Source of the DNA: Parapristionchus giblindavisi
Taxonomy: Eukaryota; Nematoda; Chromadorea; Rhabditida; Diplogasteridae
NCBI GenBank assembly: GCA_943737045.1
Contig: CALSFV010000296.1
Coordinates: 186,001-250,000 of the forward strand
Length of the DNA: 64,000 nt
Direction: 5' to 3'
Below the pieces are notes generated by a model, which was not told the origin of the DNA, searched no databases, and saw only the letters and a program-made list of their open reading frames with translations. The position numbers and the translations under genes are program-made. Shown piece by piece: positions 12,301 through 42,896 of the stretch (positions are counted from its first letter, which is position 1; the number at the start of each line of letters is the position of its first letter).

Positions 12301-14878
12301 GATAAGAGATGTATTCATTCAGTTAGCCACTCGAGTAGCTGAAGAAATAGATTGTTCATTGGGAACTGATGTTGGATATGTAGTTCGATTTGATGATTGT
12401 ACTGATTGTGAAACTAAGATCAAGGTATACTATTATCAATCTCGTCATATCCTATATTCATTCATTACCTTTTAGTTCATGACAGACGGTATTCTAATCA
12501 GAGAATTAATGAGTGATCCACTTCTATCCAAGTATAGGTATGAATAATTAAAGATCAAATATTAGTTTATTCATATTCATTTAGTGTTATTATGATAGAT
12601 GAAGCACATGAGAGAACAGCGAATACAGATATATTACTTGGATTATTGAGAAAGATACTATCAGTAAGGAATGATCTCACTATTATTGTATCATCTGCTA
12701 CATTAGATGCAGAGGTATAATCTATCATATTCATCTCGTATATATAATCATTATAATTATAGAAGTTTCGTGATTTCTTTGAAATGAGTGAAAGTGATGA
12801 TCCATCAGAACAAACTTCAACTATTATATCTGTTGAAGGAAGGACTCATCCAGTACAAATATTATATACTAAAACGTATCACTATTTACATCTCATACTC
12901 TCCATCCAATCTTCATATTTATTCAGTGGTATACCTGATTATGTAAAGGGTACGATAGATACTGTAATTGATATTCATAAGAAGGAACAAGTTGGAGATA
13001 TTCTAGTATTTCTAACTGGAATGGATGAGGTATATTCTATCTATCACAATTACTCATAGAGATTATTGTTATTGTTAGGTTGAAGAAGTATGTAAATCAT
13101 TGAGAGATGAAAGTAAAGGACTACGAAATTGTGATAAACTATGGATTGTTCCATTATATGGAGGACTACCACATAGAGAACAAGTAAGACTCATTTATAT
13201 TCATTTATTATTCAGTATAAGAATAATAGGGGCTAGATGTCAAGAATGATCATTTTGGTTATAAATGAGTATGGATAATATTGTAGATGAAAGCATTCGA
13301 TTCAACTCCTCATGGCACAAGAAAGGTTGTAGTAGCAACTAATATAGCTGAGACTTCAGTTACAATACCTGGAATTGCTTATGGTTTCATTTGTTCCTAT
13401 ATCTATCTAAACTATTCATTAGATCTATTATAGTAATCGATTGTGGTTTTGTGAAACTTCGTGCACTTCATGAACGATGTTCCTGTGAAGTATTAATGAA
13501 AGTACCAGTATCACAATCAGCAGCTGATCAAAGAGCAGGAAGAGCTGGTAGAATTAGATCTGGAAAAACTTATCGATTATATACTGGTATCAAATCTATC
13601 TATTAATCTATTTTGATATTTATAATGGTCAAATCATATTCAGAAGATCAATTCTGTAAACTTCGACCTAATACAGTACCTGAGATTCAACGATGTCATC
13701 TAGGATCAATGATATTAGAATTGAAAGCTTTAGGAATTGAAAACATTCATCGATTCCATTATCTCTCGGTTTGTATCAATGAACCATTATCTTCTATATG
13801 ATGAATAGTATGAATACAGCGACCTCCAGCAGCATCTATAATATCAGCACTTGAATTACTGTATGCACTTGGTGCAATTGATTCATCATCTGCTTTAACA
13901 TCTCCACTTGGATTACAATTATGTGAATTACCTCTACCTCCCATGCATGCTAAGTGTTTACTTGAATCACGTAAGCAAATATTGTCTATGATATTATAAT
14001 AATTGATTGATTTGTAGCTGAATTTGAATGTAGTGAAGAGATAGTGACTATTCTGGCAATGTTACAGATTCAAGAAGTATTTATTAATCCTGTGAGAGAT
14101 CGACACAAAGCTGTATGTTATTATAAATGAATGAAATGAATGAATAACTCATTTAGGAAGTCATCAAAAGGAAGTTTGCTGTTGAAGAAGGAGATCATCT
14201 AACATATCTTAATGTATATTGTGCTTTTATTCAGGTTAGTCATAGTTATGAGAATATATGATAATGTAATTTTATATCAGAATGGTTCATCATCTAAATG
14301 GTGTAATGCCAATTTCATTAACTATCGAGGACTTCAAAGAGCTGTATCTGTCCGAGGACAACTAATGAGAATGATGAAGAGATTTGATATACCTATTATA
14401 TCATGTAGAGGATTAATTGGAGAAACTGAAAAGATACGACGATGTCTTGTTAAGGGATTCTTCTCTCAGGTATATAGTACTACATTATTGAATCATATTG
14501 ATTGATTATAGGCAGCTTTCTATCATTATTCGGGAAAGTATCATACTGTAGCTGGTGAGATTCCATTCAATGTATTCAAAGGATCAACTATTATGTACAA
14601 AAAAGATTATCCTAAATGGTATGAATTGAATTAGCTGAAAAAATATGAAGAGTTGTTTGCAGGGTTATATTCACAGAAGTAATGCAGGATTCCATTAGAG
14701 ATATAAGTGTTATCGATTCTGAATGGTTGTATGAACTAGCTCCTAACTATTACACATACGGAACGGTATCCATCTCATTCTTTCATATATTTGTATTAAT
14801 ACGATTTAGGATGGAGAAGTGGCTAGATCAGAAAGAGAAAGTCATTTGGATCCCTCATCAACTGCTAATCTCAACTAA
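9394..14878 (+). CDS. dhx-35: DEAH-box RNA helicase DHX35
   Basis: DHX35 is a spliceosome-associated DEAH-box RNA helicase of the nucleus. Seen: ATG at 9394, then [12 protein letters not shown], like the human N-terminus KFWRP. The helicase motifs follow in order: GETGCGKST (I, about 9910), [10 protein letters not shown] (Ia, 10000–10028), DEAHERT (II, about 12600), SAT (III, about 12700), ETSVT (V) and QRAGRAGR (VI, about 13530). The C-terminus has the winged-helix/ratchet and OB-type region ([27 protein letters not shown]). The stop is TAA at 14876–14878 after TANLN. Introns are short except the one at 10029–12322, which separates VAAVT from LATRVAEE and is filled with repeats. All catalytic motifs look intact. 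It converges on ced-4. Confidence 0.93.
10518..10688 (-). mobile_element. MITE family C, copy 1
   Basis: Matches the element at 40362–40546 in inverted orientation: both have a GGGGTACCTGGAGCTCGATTC end, three ACAGGGGGCA-like blocks, and a CACCCCCATG end. Length about 171 bp. Confidence 0.75.
10684..10754 (+). ncRNA. tRNA-derived fragment (SINE-like head)
   Basis: Contains a passable A box (TGGCTTAGTTGCTAGA, from 10687) and a perfect B box (GGTTCGAATCC, 10731–10741) at tRNA-like spacing. The T stem pairs, but the 5' acceptor strand does not match the 3' strand (CCGGTGC), so it is not a normal tRNA. It directly abuts the family C MITE. Could be a decayed tRNA or a SINE head. Confidence 0.35.
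10986..12000. mobile_element. 1-kb palindromic foldback element (family L)
   Basis: Outer ends GAGAGACTATCTG... and ...CAGATAGTCTCTC are inverted. Inner blocks repeat inverted as well: GGGCCCAAATC / GATTTGGGCCC and GCCTCTCGGTGAGGGTC / GACCCTCACCGAGAGGC, and so on. The centre is near 11510–11560. No coding frame. Confidence 0.8.
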
Positions 14879-15143
14879 TTCGTTATTTATTATTGTTAAA
14901 TACATAACACGGGTATACATGATAAATTGTTGATTTATTGTACAAATAGAGATCGATTGATATTGCAAATTGAGGCAAATTATATTTCAGGAATAGACAA
15001 ATTATGTACAAAAATATAGAGTCAATTAGATGAAGGATTCAATCCAACCCATGAAAACATTGAACAAATCATATTAACCAGTGATTGAATAGTTGAGTCA
15101 CTTCTGATTATACATAGATGAATCATTAATGATATATAAATGC
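14879..15143. other. Convergent intergenic gap, DHX35 / ced-4
   Basis: 265 bp of AT-rich DNA holding two facing 3' UTRs. Nothing else seen. Confidence 0.5.
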
Positions 15144-18100
15144 TCACCCTTCACTACTATTTGAAAAGAATGATGAATTAGTTTTGAACCAATTCTTGAT
15201 AATTACAACCCAATCGTTATCTCCGCAATATTCGTTTCCACGATTCAATAGAACCTCTTTTTTGCTCTGGAACTTCGATATCATAATTCCAAAATCAAAC
15301 AATACTTACTTTAACATCTGATTCACTCATTTTATCTTTAAGAAATTGATGAACCATTCGAGGTACAGTATAATATTCTTTATTGGAATCAATTCCATCA
15401 ACCAAATCAACCCAACAATTCTTGCTCAGTTGATTCATTACATGAGATAACTATAATAAGTATATCATTAGACCAATATACAAGAGATGAAGTTGATACC
15501 TCAGGAATGATATCTTCATTATCTACCACATCTATTGGTACAACCAGAGACCAAACCTATAATCAATCATCAGTAGTTATTGCTTTTTTTTCTTCTTTTG
15601 ATGCTATTTCAAACATTAAATAGAATAGGGATTATAAAAAGTGAGTAGTTTTATTTGATAAATGAAAGGTATGGCTAACCTCCAATGGAATAGGAATAGA
15701 AAATGGAAATGCTACGATTGAATGAAGTACATCCTTCAATTCATTTGGAACCATTGAATAATGCTCCTACAATAAATGATATTTAATTAGTTTCTATGAA
15801 ATTTAGATAACATAATATACCTCCATTGCATCCTTCATACAATCTTTATTATATGAAGTAGAGGCAGAGATAGAATAAAGTCCATTTTTATCTATACGAG
15901 ATATCCATTCTGATAATCTACAAAACATATTGTGTGTGAGAGAGAGAGAATGAATAATACCTTTTATTATTTCCATTGGATAGTTTTAGTATCATTCGAA
16001 TGAAAGCAGGTAATCCTTCAGTTAAATCAAATATTCTTCTATTCAATGTATCATCAACTTCCATTCCATCATATGATACAACTTCTTTTACTTCATTCTC
16101 TCTATAATCAATCGATATATCATGTTAATGAATAATATTTATCAACTGACTCAAATCCTCTTATTGGAATGATTTTAGTTCTTTGAGATACATCATCGAA
16201 TAGAAGAGCATTACGAGTAGTAGCAACTACTCGAACCTTAATTAAGATAATCAATACACAGCCTCTCTTCATCATGCCCATTAAAAGTTTGACAAAAAGT
16301 TTAAAAAAATGACGGTATTGTGTACTTTAACCGACTGCACTCTCTCACTATTGCGTACTGTCTCTGTTTTCGCTCCACATCTCCTCTCTCTTTCACACAA
16401 TGACCACTCTCGATACGTTGATATGAAGATAATGAATAGATAAATACATTGAGATGATCAATCCATGATACAGTCGAATACGTCATCACATTATCAATAA
16501 CAATCAATATTCTTGGATTTTCGTTCAAAGCTTCACTGATCTTAAACACAGCGTTCGGTATGTTAAATAAAGTATTGCATACCAATTTAGTAAAATAAAT
16601 GACATGAGCATTATCGATTGGAGGATATTCTTTAGGTGGACTGTCCTGGAATGAAGAAATTTGGAAAAGATGCAAATAAATGAAATAAACGAACAGATAG
16701 ATGAACAAGAAGATCAATCATAAGAAGTGTAAATTGTTTCTCTTTGGAAAGACTATCATCGATCCATACTATTGTTTCGAAATATCTAATAAGTATATTT
16801 ATTATGAGAGACAAGATTGAATGGAGTAATCAACCGTGGGACTATATCCTCTTGTCGAACTAATGCTGCTGCTAGAGATGACTTACCACTACCTTTAATA
16901 TAATAGAATGAATAAAAGGAATGAATGGAATGACCAACCAGGTAGACCGTGTAAAACAAGAAAGAAAGAATCTTCATTGGATAGAGATTTAAGAGTACAA
17001 CATACTTCATTCAATAGACTCTTACGAACTATCTAACATTCAATTACATATAATAATAATAATTTTAAAATAATAAATTACCTCCTTCTTGATAGTTGGA
17101 ACACGACTACTAATCAACATTGTTTTGACCTACAACGATTCAATTACCATAATTGATGAATGTATTTAAAGAATAGTACTCGTCTCCTTTCATTGTCTGT
17201 TATATCTTCACTTCTTCGACCATTTCCACCATCTTCAATATCTTTCAATGATCCTTTCAACCAATCACATATATGGATCTGTGATGATTCTTCAAAGAAA
17301 GGAACAATTGAATCAAGTCCATCTCTTGTTTGTCTACAATCATTCATAATATCTACAATGTCTACATTCAATCCACACTTTATACAAAAATCAATAACTA
17401 TTAACATTTTTTTCACTTTTATATTAGGGCGTGCCAAAAGGCAACTATTAACATTTTTATAATAACTATTAACATTTTTTTCACTTTTATATTAGGGCGT
17501 GCCACTTTTTCATACTTCATATTTTTTTCAAATAACAAACGAAGCAGCTACATTCAAATGGTGACATACTGTCCACGTTTATGAACAACTATACTCTCGT
17601 ATGCAACTGCATGACACCGTTATGGCAGAACTCGTTAGGGAGTTATGCAATCTAAAGCCCGATTTCCCGTTTCACATCGGACTGACGAAGGATTTCCCTC
17701 TGCACTAGCGCTCGAGAGATCGGAAAGCGTGGCAATCACAAGGGGACAGGTCGGGGGAATACGGCGGATGGGGGAGCCAGCCAATATCTAAATTCTTCAT
17801 TTTGGTCTGCGTCTTGTTAGCGTTATGTGTCCTCGCGTTGTTCATTAAAAGCAGTACTTTTCCTCACACAAAACGGTCGAGAAGGGCTAGAGAAGTGAGT
17901 GACTAATTGGAGGAGGTATCGTTATAATATATATCGTCAAAGCGAAAAAAATTGTGACATTTGTGACAAATTGTCACAAAAGTTCACAAGGTGTCGAATT
18001 TTAGCGTTTTTCTCGTACTTGATGATGCATTTTCTCAGGCTTTTTAGTGTGGATGTGTTTGACCAATGCAGTTATGTACGACAAAAGTGAAAAAGTTAAT

Positions 18101-19913
18101 CGGGAGCGCTGCGGAGCAAAATTGGTATGCTGTAGCATACTGTAGAATCTTACTGTAAAACTGCTGCCACCGCACTTTCTTTGTCTAATCATGGATGTAT
18201 ATTTCGTTACATGACCCCCTACAGCGAATTTGCATTGTTTGGATCATGACATAGATCAGGCTGCAAAACTGGTATACTGTAGAAAATCCTACCGTACACC
18301 AGTTTCACCAAACAGCGTTCACAGTGAGTTATTTAAATTTGTTTCATCGCAGGTCAATTAGGCAAGCCAAGTAAAGCTCAAATAACCTATCACCTAATAA
18401 AAAACTAACAACCGATATCATGATAAGATCTGAACGGTCCCCTTCTAGGATCTGAACGGTTCCCTAGGATCTGAACTAGAGGTGACGAAACGAAACGGAG
18501 AGCGGAATTTCGGTAGAGATAATGGGATTATCCCCCCCCCCCTCCAGCCGAAACTCGAGACATGCTAATCGCCTCCAGCCGGCTCGAGAGTGATTATCGA
18601 CCGTTCCGGTTCGTTCAAATGTGATTTTAAGGGCGATTTTTTTGCGGGGAAAACAACCAAATCGATCACAATCAATAGTTTGCATGTTTTTCAACCGTAC
18701 TGCCCATCTTCACTTATTTTTCTATCGTTTCGGAGGTTTTTCGCTACCGGAACGAGCCGGAACAGACTGTCTCACTGGGTGAATTTGCATGAAGCCGAAA
18801 CGAGAGTCGATGAGAGGTCGTTTCGCCCCGGTTTCGCTAGGGTAATTGGCATTTGCCGAAACTAGACTCATTTCTCGCCCGTTTCGAGGCGTTCCGGTTT
18901 TCGACCATACGTGAGCGGGCATTGCCGCTGGAAATGAAAATCGGAGGGTCGGACGGAAAAATCGGGGGGGGGGGGGGTCGTAAGCAAAAAATGGAGCATT
19001 TATATACCTTTTTGCGTGATTTTTCGGAAAATCGGGGGGGGGGGGGGGGGGGGGTCGGGTGCCAAAAATCGGGGGCGTATTGCCGCTAGCGGCAGTGGTG
19101 CCCACGTATGTTTTCGACTCACCACCTCTAATCTGAACGGCCCCCTTCCCGTTCTGAGGCCTCGTCCATCTCACTCCTACTGTAACACCGGAGATCTGAT
19201 AGCTATCGACAAATAACCCCTGTCACCTTCCCCAAGTCCTTTCTATTATTATTATTATTATTATTTCTCTTAACGTTTCTGTATTTACTGTCGCACTTGT
19301 CACGGGTGTATGAAATAAATTTAAAAAATAAATGATACAAAATTTTCAAAATCTTTTTAACTTTTATGACAATTTGTAACAAATTGTTACAAAAGTCTAA
19401 CTTTTTTCGATTTGACGGTACATCTTCGTTTGCTTTTTTCTATATAGAATTAAATATATTCGAAAGTGCACATAGTAAATAACGCAGATATATTTTTTAA
19501 ATGACAAAGGATTGTTATTTGAAAGAGAAATGATAAATTAATAGATAGAATACCTCATCATGATCCTCATAAGAGATAGTTGTCGTTCTCTATTAGATGT
19601 CTACAATTTAATCTATTTTATTATCTCTTAGTACTGTGCAATTAACTATTTTTTGCATCTAGTATTAATAGAGTACATTTGTATGCTGTATCATAACATT
19701 TAATTGTTAGTATATCTTTAGGATATGAATAATAGTGCAAACTAAGGTAATCTGTACAATTATATAATATACCTTATTCTTAATAGATTCAGCTTGATCT
19801 TCGTTCAAGTCTCCTTTAATTTCTAGATATTCAATTAAATCTTTCGTATCAATATCTGATCCATAATCAATGAATAATCTCCTTAATACTCCAATCTCTG
19901 CTTCCCCCAACAT
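15144..19913 (-). CDS. ced-4: CED-4/APAF-1 apoptosis activator, CARD–NB-ARC
   Basis: CED-4 is the adaptor ATPase that assembles the apoptosome and activates the caspase CED-3. Seen: exon 1 (19774–19913) starts MLGEAEIGVLRRLF and encodes the first CARD helices. After a large intron, RDGLDSIVPFFEESSQIHICDWL (about 17270–17330) matches CED-4 LGPLIDFFNYNNQSHLADFL. Next come a P-loop GSGKSSLAAALV (about 16860–16900), IVWIDDSLSKE (about 16750), a Walker B-like ILIVIDNV (about 16500), RVVATTRN (sensor, about 16220), and the winged-helix end VWSLVVPIDVV (about 15530). The stop TGA at 15144–15146 follows SSEG. There are no WD40 repeats, as in nematodes. The CARD is split by a 2.3-kb intron full of nested transposons; the exact acceptor of exon 2 is unclear. 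Confidence 0.9.
17393..17510. repeat. 68-bp tandem duplication at a mariner end
   Basis: The stretch AATAACTATTAACATTTTTT... through TATTAGGGCGTGCCA occurs at 17393–17436 and again at 17461–17505, a 68-bp period. The unit spans host DNA plus the first bases of the mariner TIR (TA|GGGCGTGCCA). Confidence 0.7.
17496..17905 (-). pseudogene. Dead mariner transposase fragment in ced-4 intron 1
   Basis: Read on the minus strand, 17690–17880 gives KVLLLMNNARTHNA and then HPPYSPDLSPCD...FRSL, the hallmark of mariner DD34D transposases. The second catalytic Asp (normally HDNARPH) is Asn here, and a stop follows FRSLER. The 3' TIR begins GGGCGTGCCACTTTTTCATA next to TA at about 17495. The 5' half is missing: the family A element at 17932 cuts it off. 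It has the same orientation as ced-4. Confidence 0.8.
18478..19129. mobile_element. Nested MITE with AGAGGTG ends
   Basis: Ends AGAGGTGACGAAACG and CGACTCACCACCTCT are imperfect inverted repeats. It lies between two GATCTGAAC-type blocks of the host element. It contains an 11-C tract (from 18532), GC-rich Arg/Pro-coding shadow frames, and a family B MITE at 18906–19110. Confidence 0.5.
18906..19110. mobile_element. MITE family B, copy 1
   Basis: Ends CATACGTG... and ...CACGTATG. The body matches the copy at 33051–33214 (GCATTGCCGCTGGAAATGAA, TGCCGCTAGCGGCAGTGG), expanded by two poly-G runs (about 18963 and 19036). Confidence 0.8.
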
Positions 19914-19952
19914 ATAACTAAATAGAATAAACTTCTAATCTACTATGTTATA

Positions 19953-21541
19953 CAGTGAGGGACATAATGATATGACACCCCTAAAATTTTGGGATTCTTG
20001 CCGAATGGTGAATGGGAATCAGAAGAGGTATATACCATTTGCTTCCACTCCTCGGATAACTAAGGTAGCCCACGTATAAGGGAATTCAATTTCCCAGTGA
20101 ACGAGAAAACAATGATTTTCCGAAAATTTACCGGGACATAATGATATGACACCCTGATTTTTTTCGTGATTTATTATTTTTTTCAAACTTCTGCATAGCA
20201 GCAACGGATCAACAACAGGTTACTAATCAATGTTATGGCACTTCCTCGAGATTGGACCGAAGATCCGATTGGGCATGCTACCATAGAGGGCAGAAATCAC
20301 TTCAGACTCGATGCCGTCCCACTCATTTTTGTTGGAAGCCTTCAACTCAGCAACGGATGCATATTGTTTGGTGTTCTTGTACACACGACTAACCAGGATG
20401 CCCCATATGTTCTACATGTGATTTGCATCGGAGGAGCGTGCAGGGCATGGAAGAACCAGGATGTTCTTTAATGCGAACTATGGTTTTGAGGGGTTATGGC
20501 AAGGATGGAAGCGCTGTCTTTCTGGGAGATCAGGTGACAGGCACGGTTCATCCTCATGAACGGAAAGAGGGTAGTCTGGAGCATCGTTTGATACTCCGTA
20601 TAGTCCATCCTACTGAAGCGGAAGGAGATGGGCAGCTTTCCGAATTTTAAGAACGCGCTCCTGAATTGTACATGACATTTTTCAAAAAAAAATATTCAAA
20701 TGATCGGTTTGTGATTGTGTTCAACGATGAGAATAAATTCAACCCCGATAGTCCGGACAGCTATAACTGCTTTTGACATAATTGTATCAAAGAACCGCGC
20801 TATATCAACAGTAGAAACTTTATTCATGTTCTGGGATGCGTTCTTAAAATTCGGAAAGCTGCCCATCTCCTTCCGCTTCAGTAGGATGGACTATACGGAG
20901 TATCAAACGATGCTCCAGACTACCCTCTTTCCGTTCATGAGGATGAACCGTGCCTGTCACCTGATCTCCCAGAAAGACAGCGCTTCCATCCTTGCCATAA
21001 CCCCTCAAAACCATAGTTCGCATTAAAGAACATCCTGGTTCTTCCATGCCCTGCACGCTCCTCCGATGCAAATCACATGTAGAACATATGGGGCATCCTG
21101 GTTAGTCGTGTGTACAAGAACACCAAACAATATGCATCCGTTGCTGAGTTGAAGGCTTCCAACAAAAATGAGTGGGACGGCATCGAGTCTGAAGTGATTT
21201 CTGCCCTCTATGGTAGCATGCCCAATCGGATCTTCGGTCCAATCTCGAGGAAGTGCCATAACATTGATTAGTAACCTGTTGTTGATCCGTTGCTGCTATG
21301 CAGAAGTTTGAAAAAAATAATAAATCACGAAAAAAATCAGGGTGTCATATCATTATGTCCCGGTAAATTTTCGGAAAATCATTGTTTTCTCGTTCACTAG
21401 GAAATTGAATTCCCTTATACGTGGGCTACCTTAGTTATCCGAGGAGTGGAAGCAAATGGTATATACCTCTTCTGATTCCCATTCACCATTCGGCAAGAAT
21501 CCCAAAATTTTAGGGGTGTCATATCATTATGTCCCTGACTG
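19953..21541. mobile_element. Inverted dimer of a Tc1-like element
   Basis: TA-flanked, with ends CAGTGAGGGACATAATGATA and its inverse. The arms (19953–about 20650 and about 20844–21541) are inverted copies so exact that the same 75- and 78-codon frames appear on both strands; an approximately 190-bp unpaired spacer lies between. Each arm carries the 3' half of a Tc1/mariner-superfamily transposase. Confidence 0.88.
20715..21270 (+). pseudogene. Broken Tc1-like transposase C-terminal half (right arm)
   Basis: Reads FWDAFLKFGKLPISF and TEYQTMLQTTLFPFM in one frame, then after a frame change PARSSDANHM*NIWGILV, then VYKNTKQYASVAELK...SMPNRI. This parallels Tc1-type transposases (PARSPDLNPIENLWGILV, VY...L...SMPRR). 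The acidic residue of PDLNPIEN is replaced by a stop, and a frameshift separates the blocks. A mirror copy of most of it lies in the left arm on the minus strand (20220–20650). Confidence 0.8.
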
Positions 21542-21543
21542 TA

Positions 21544-22464
21544 TGAGGCCGTTTGCGTAAGACTCGACCAAAATATGTGAAATCTGGCACAGTCAAAAAA
21601 TTAAAATTTGGGGATCGGGGTTCTCAAGGGTGCTGTTGACGATGATCATGTTCATTTTGCACCACCGTTGAGGCCAGACGAGGTCGCGTTGAAATCGCTT
21701 TTTTAGTCATTTATCCTCACCAGATGGTGCTAAAATTTTCAGAATGTGCACATAGGGGCAGAATTCGATGGCAATCACGCCTGTCCAATTCATTTTTCAT
21801 GAAAAAAATTCAGAAATTTTCAAAATTGAAATTTCTCTCAAAGTCAAGAGTGTTTTATGCGAGATACATAGATCGGACCGGAAAGGCTTCATGTTTCCAT
21901 AGAAAAAATTTCAGCCAATTTGACTACCTTGTTTTCGAGAAAATCAACTTTTAGTGCAGTCATTTTGCCATTGGAGTGGACACAACCGGCGAGAGAGTGT
22001 GGTGTTACGAGAGAGCAGAGAGACACAATCACGTCCACCCCCTTCCTTCCCATGTTGATCGCCTCACCTGCCTCGTTGAGTTGATTTTCTTGATTTTCTC
22101 GAAAACAAGGTAGTCAAATTGGCTGAATTTTTTTCTATGGAAACATGAAGCCTTTCCGGTCCGATCTATGTATCTCGCATAAAACACTCTTGACATTGAG
22201 AGAAATTTCAATTTGGAAAATTTCTGAACTTTTTCATGAAAAATGAATTGGACAGGCGTGGCGTGACTCTTTAAATTTTAACACCATCTTGTGAGGAGAA
22301 ATGACTAAAAAGAGATTTCAACGCGACGCCGTCTTACCTCAACGGTGCATCTAGGCGCAAAAAGAAGATGACCATCGTCAACAGCACCCTTGAGAACCCC
22401 GATCCCCAAATTTTGACTTTTTGGCTGTGCCGGCACTTAGTCGAGTCTTACGCAAACGGCCTCA
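21544..22464. mobile_element. Foldback element, family I, copy 1
   Basis: TA-flanked, with ends TGAGGCCGTTTGCG and CGCAAACGGCCTCA. The arms are about 400 bp each and the short middle includes GAGAGAGTGTGG-type sequence. A second copy of the family is at 36960–37959. Frames of about 60–76 codons on both strands are mirror images, not evidence of a gene. Confidence 0.88.
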
Positions 22465-22871
22465 TATGATAGATGAGATAATGATTGGACGACACTCTAG
22501 TCTACCACACACAACACAACACAACACACACAAAATATTAAATATTACATAATATAAATATAGGTGAGATCATGTTTATTCATTTAAAGAGACATTATAC
22601 GATTCATCTTATTACCTATATCCATTCTATGTACAGTACACAGATCAAACAACAAAAGGAGCTTAAGCGAGGAAGATGAATAATTACAAAGAAGAACATA
22701 TGGGAAGTTGAATAGTCAAAATGAATGAGAACAACATCACAAGAATGAATCGATCAACGAATTACAAGTACTATGAGAATTAATCAATCAATATTTAACA
22801 TACATTGAATACATACTATCTAAGTTGATACCCGTAATAGAAAGAAATGATTGGAGATAAAAGTAAAGAGA

Positions 22872-42301
<19,430 letters not shown>

Positions 42302-42896
42302 GGCGCGCTCAATACAGCTACCAATGTGATATCATTTATTGATTGAAGTTCTACCTACAAAATGGCCAATGCGATAATCCACACCGTGATCATACGATAA
42401 TACTTAATCTTTGATCTTTACTAAAATAGTAAAGTGGTATCTATAAGTTCACTGTAAGTGATAGAGTACGTCTACAACAAAAATTTAGTAAAAATCAATC
42501 GATATAAAGCATTTAAATAATTATTTGAATTTTCATACGCGCGAAACGCCGACCGCGACGCAACCGCTCTGCGCGAGTCTTGTGCAGAAGACGAAGATTT
42601 GCGCCAAAATAAAATAATGGATAGTATACTGTAAACTAGATTTTACAAAGATCGATAGTCAAATTTGATTAGGAAAAAATATCTTTATTAATATAAATAA
42701 ACGCCAAAATGACACGTTGTTTATTAACAATCTTTGTTTTACGAGAATTGCACAACAACAAGTTTAACACAAAGCTTTGAACATTATCACAGTTACATAA
42801 ACCACAGTTTGATATCATATATTGATTATTTTTTTTAAATTCCTAAGCATAATTTAAATAGAAAAATAGATAAAGCTAAGAATCTTGAATAAACAT
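42302..42896. promoter_or_regulatory. Intergenic region upstream of ssl-1
   Basis: About 595 bp between the ssl-1 start and the HUT-1 stop (both minus). It includes a short GC-rich island at about 42535–42605 (CGCGCGAAACGCCGACCGCG) in AT-rich surroundings, a candidate ssl-1 promoter element. No repeat recognised. Confidence 0.4.

Larger units (their letters stand above)
10029..12322 (+). other. Expanded 2.3-kb DHX35 intron filled with repeats
   Basis: The exon ends ...GTTACG|GTATAT and the next begins ATTCAG|TTAGCC, so the reading frame is exact on both sides. Inside are a family C MITE (10518–10688), a tRNA-like fragment (10684–10754), a 1-kb palindrome (10986–12000), and about 480 bp of sequence at 10030–10510 that I do not recognise. 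Confidence 0.8.
18426..19331 (+). mobile_element. Non-LTR-type 3' end inserted in family A copy 1
   Basis: Flanked by the direct repeat ATGATA (18420–18425 and 19332–19337). Copy 2 of family A shows the uninterrupted site (ATCATGATACAAAATTTTC at about 49820). The right part has a TTATTATTATTATTA tract, then TGTATGAAATAAATTTAAAA, the look of a LINE or SINE 3' end. The left part has repeated GATCTGAACGG blocks. A MITE is nested within (18478–19129). Confidence 0.65.
17932..19420. mobile_element. Family A TIR element, copy 1, interrupted
   Basis: Left TIR TATCGTCAAAGCGAAAAAAA, right TIR ending TTCGATTTGACGGTA. Near-identical over its length to copy 2 (49324–49896), but split at 18425 by a 0.9-kb insertion. 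The 26 bases just left of the TIR also match copy 2's flank, which is MED1 sequence. Contains TGTGACAAATTGTCACAAAA palindromes near both ends. Confidence 0.8.
19914..22871. other. Intergenic region ced-4 / ssl-1, mostly two foldback transposons
   Basis: Lies upstream of ced-4 and downstream of the remodeller. Two large palindromic elements (19953–21541 and 21544–22464) sit back to back, sharing a TA between them. Only about 40 bp separate the ced-4 ATG from the first. The rest (22467–22871) is AT-rich with a short CA-rich run near 22500–22530. Confidence 0.75.

Noticed and set aside
18722..19174. 150-codon minus-strand frame rich in Pro and Arg
   Set aside because: It runs through GC-rich nested MITE DNA and poly-G runs; no family similarity, and it crosses element borders.
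15144..19913. Plant or vertebrate type NB-ARC protein with C-terminal repeats
   Set aside because: The frame stops right after the winged-helix region and the CARD/WSLVVPIDV blocks match CED-4.
21724..22211. 60–76-codon frames with SRVFYARYIDRTGKAS
   Set aside because: Present on both strands only because of the family I palindrome; no domain, and no continuity beyond the arms.
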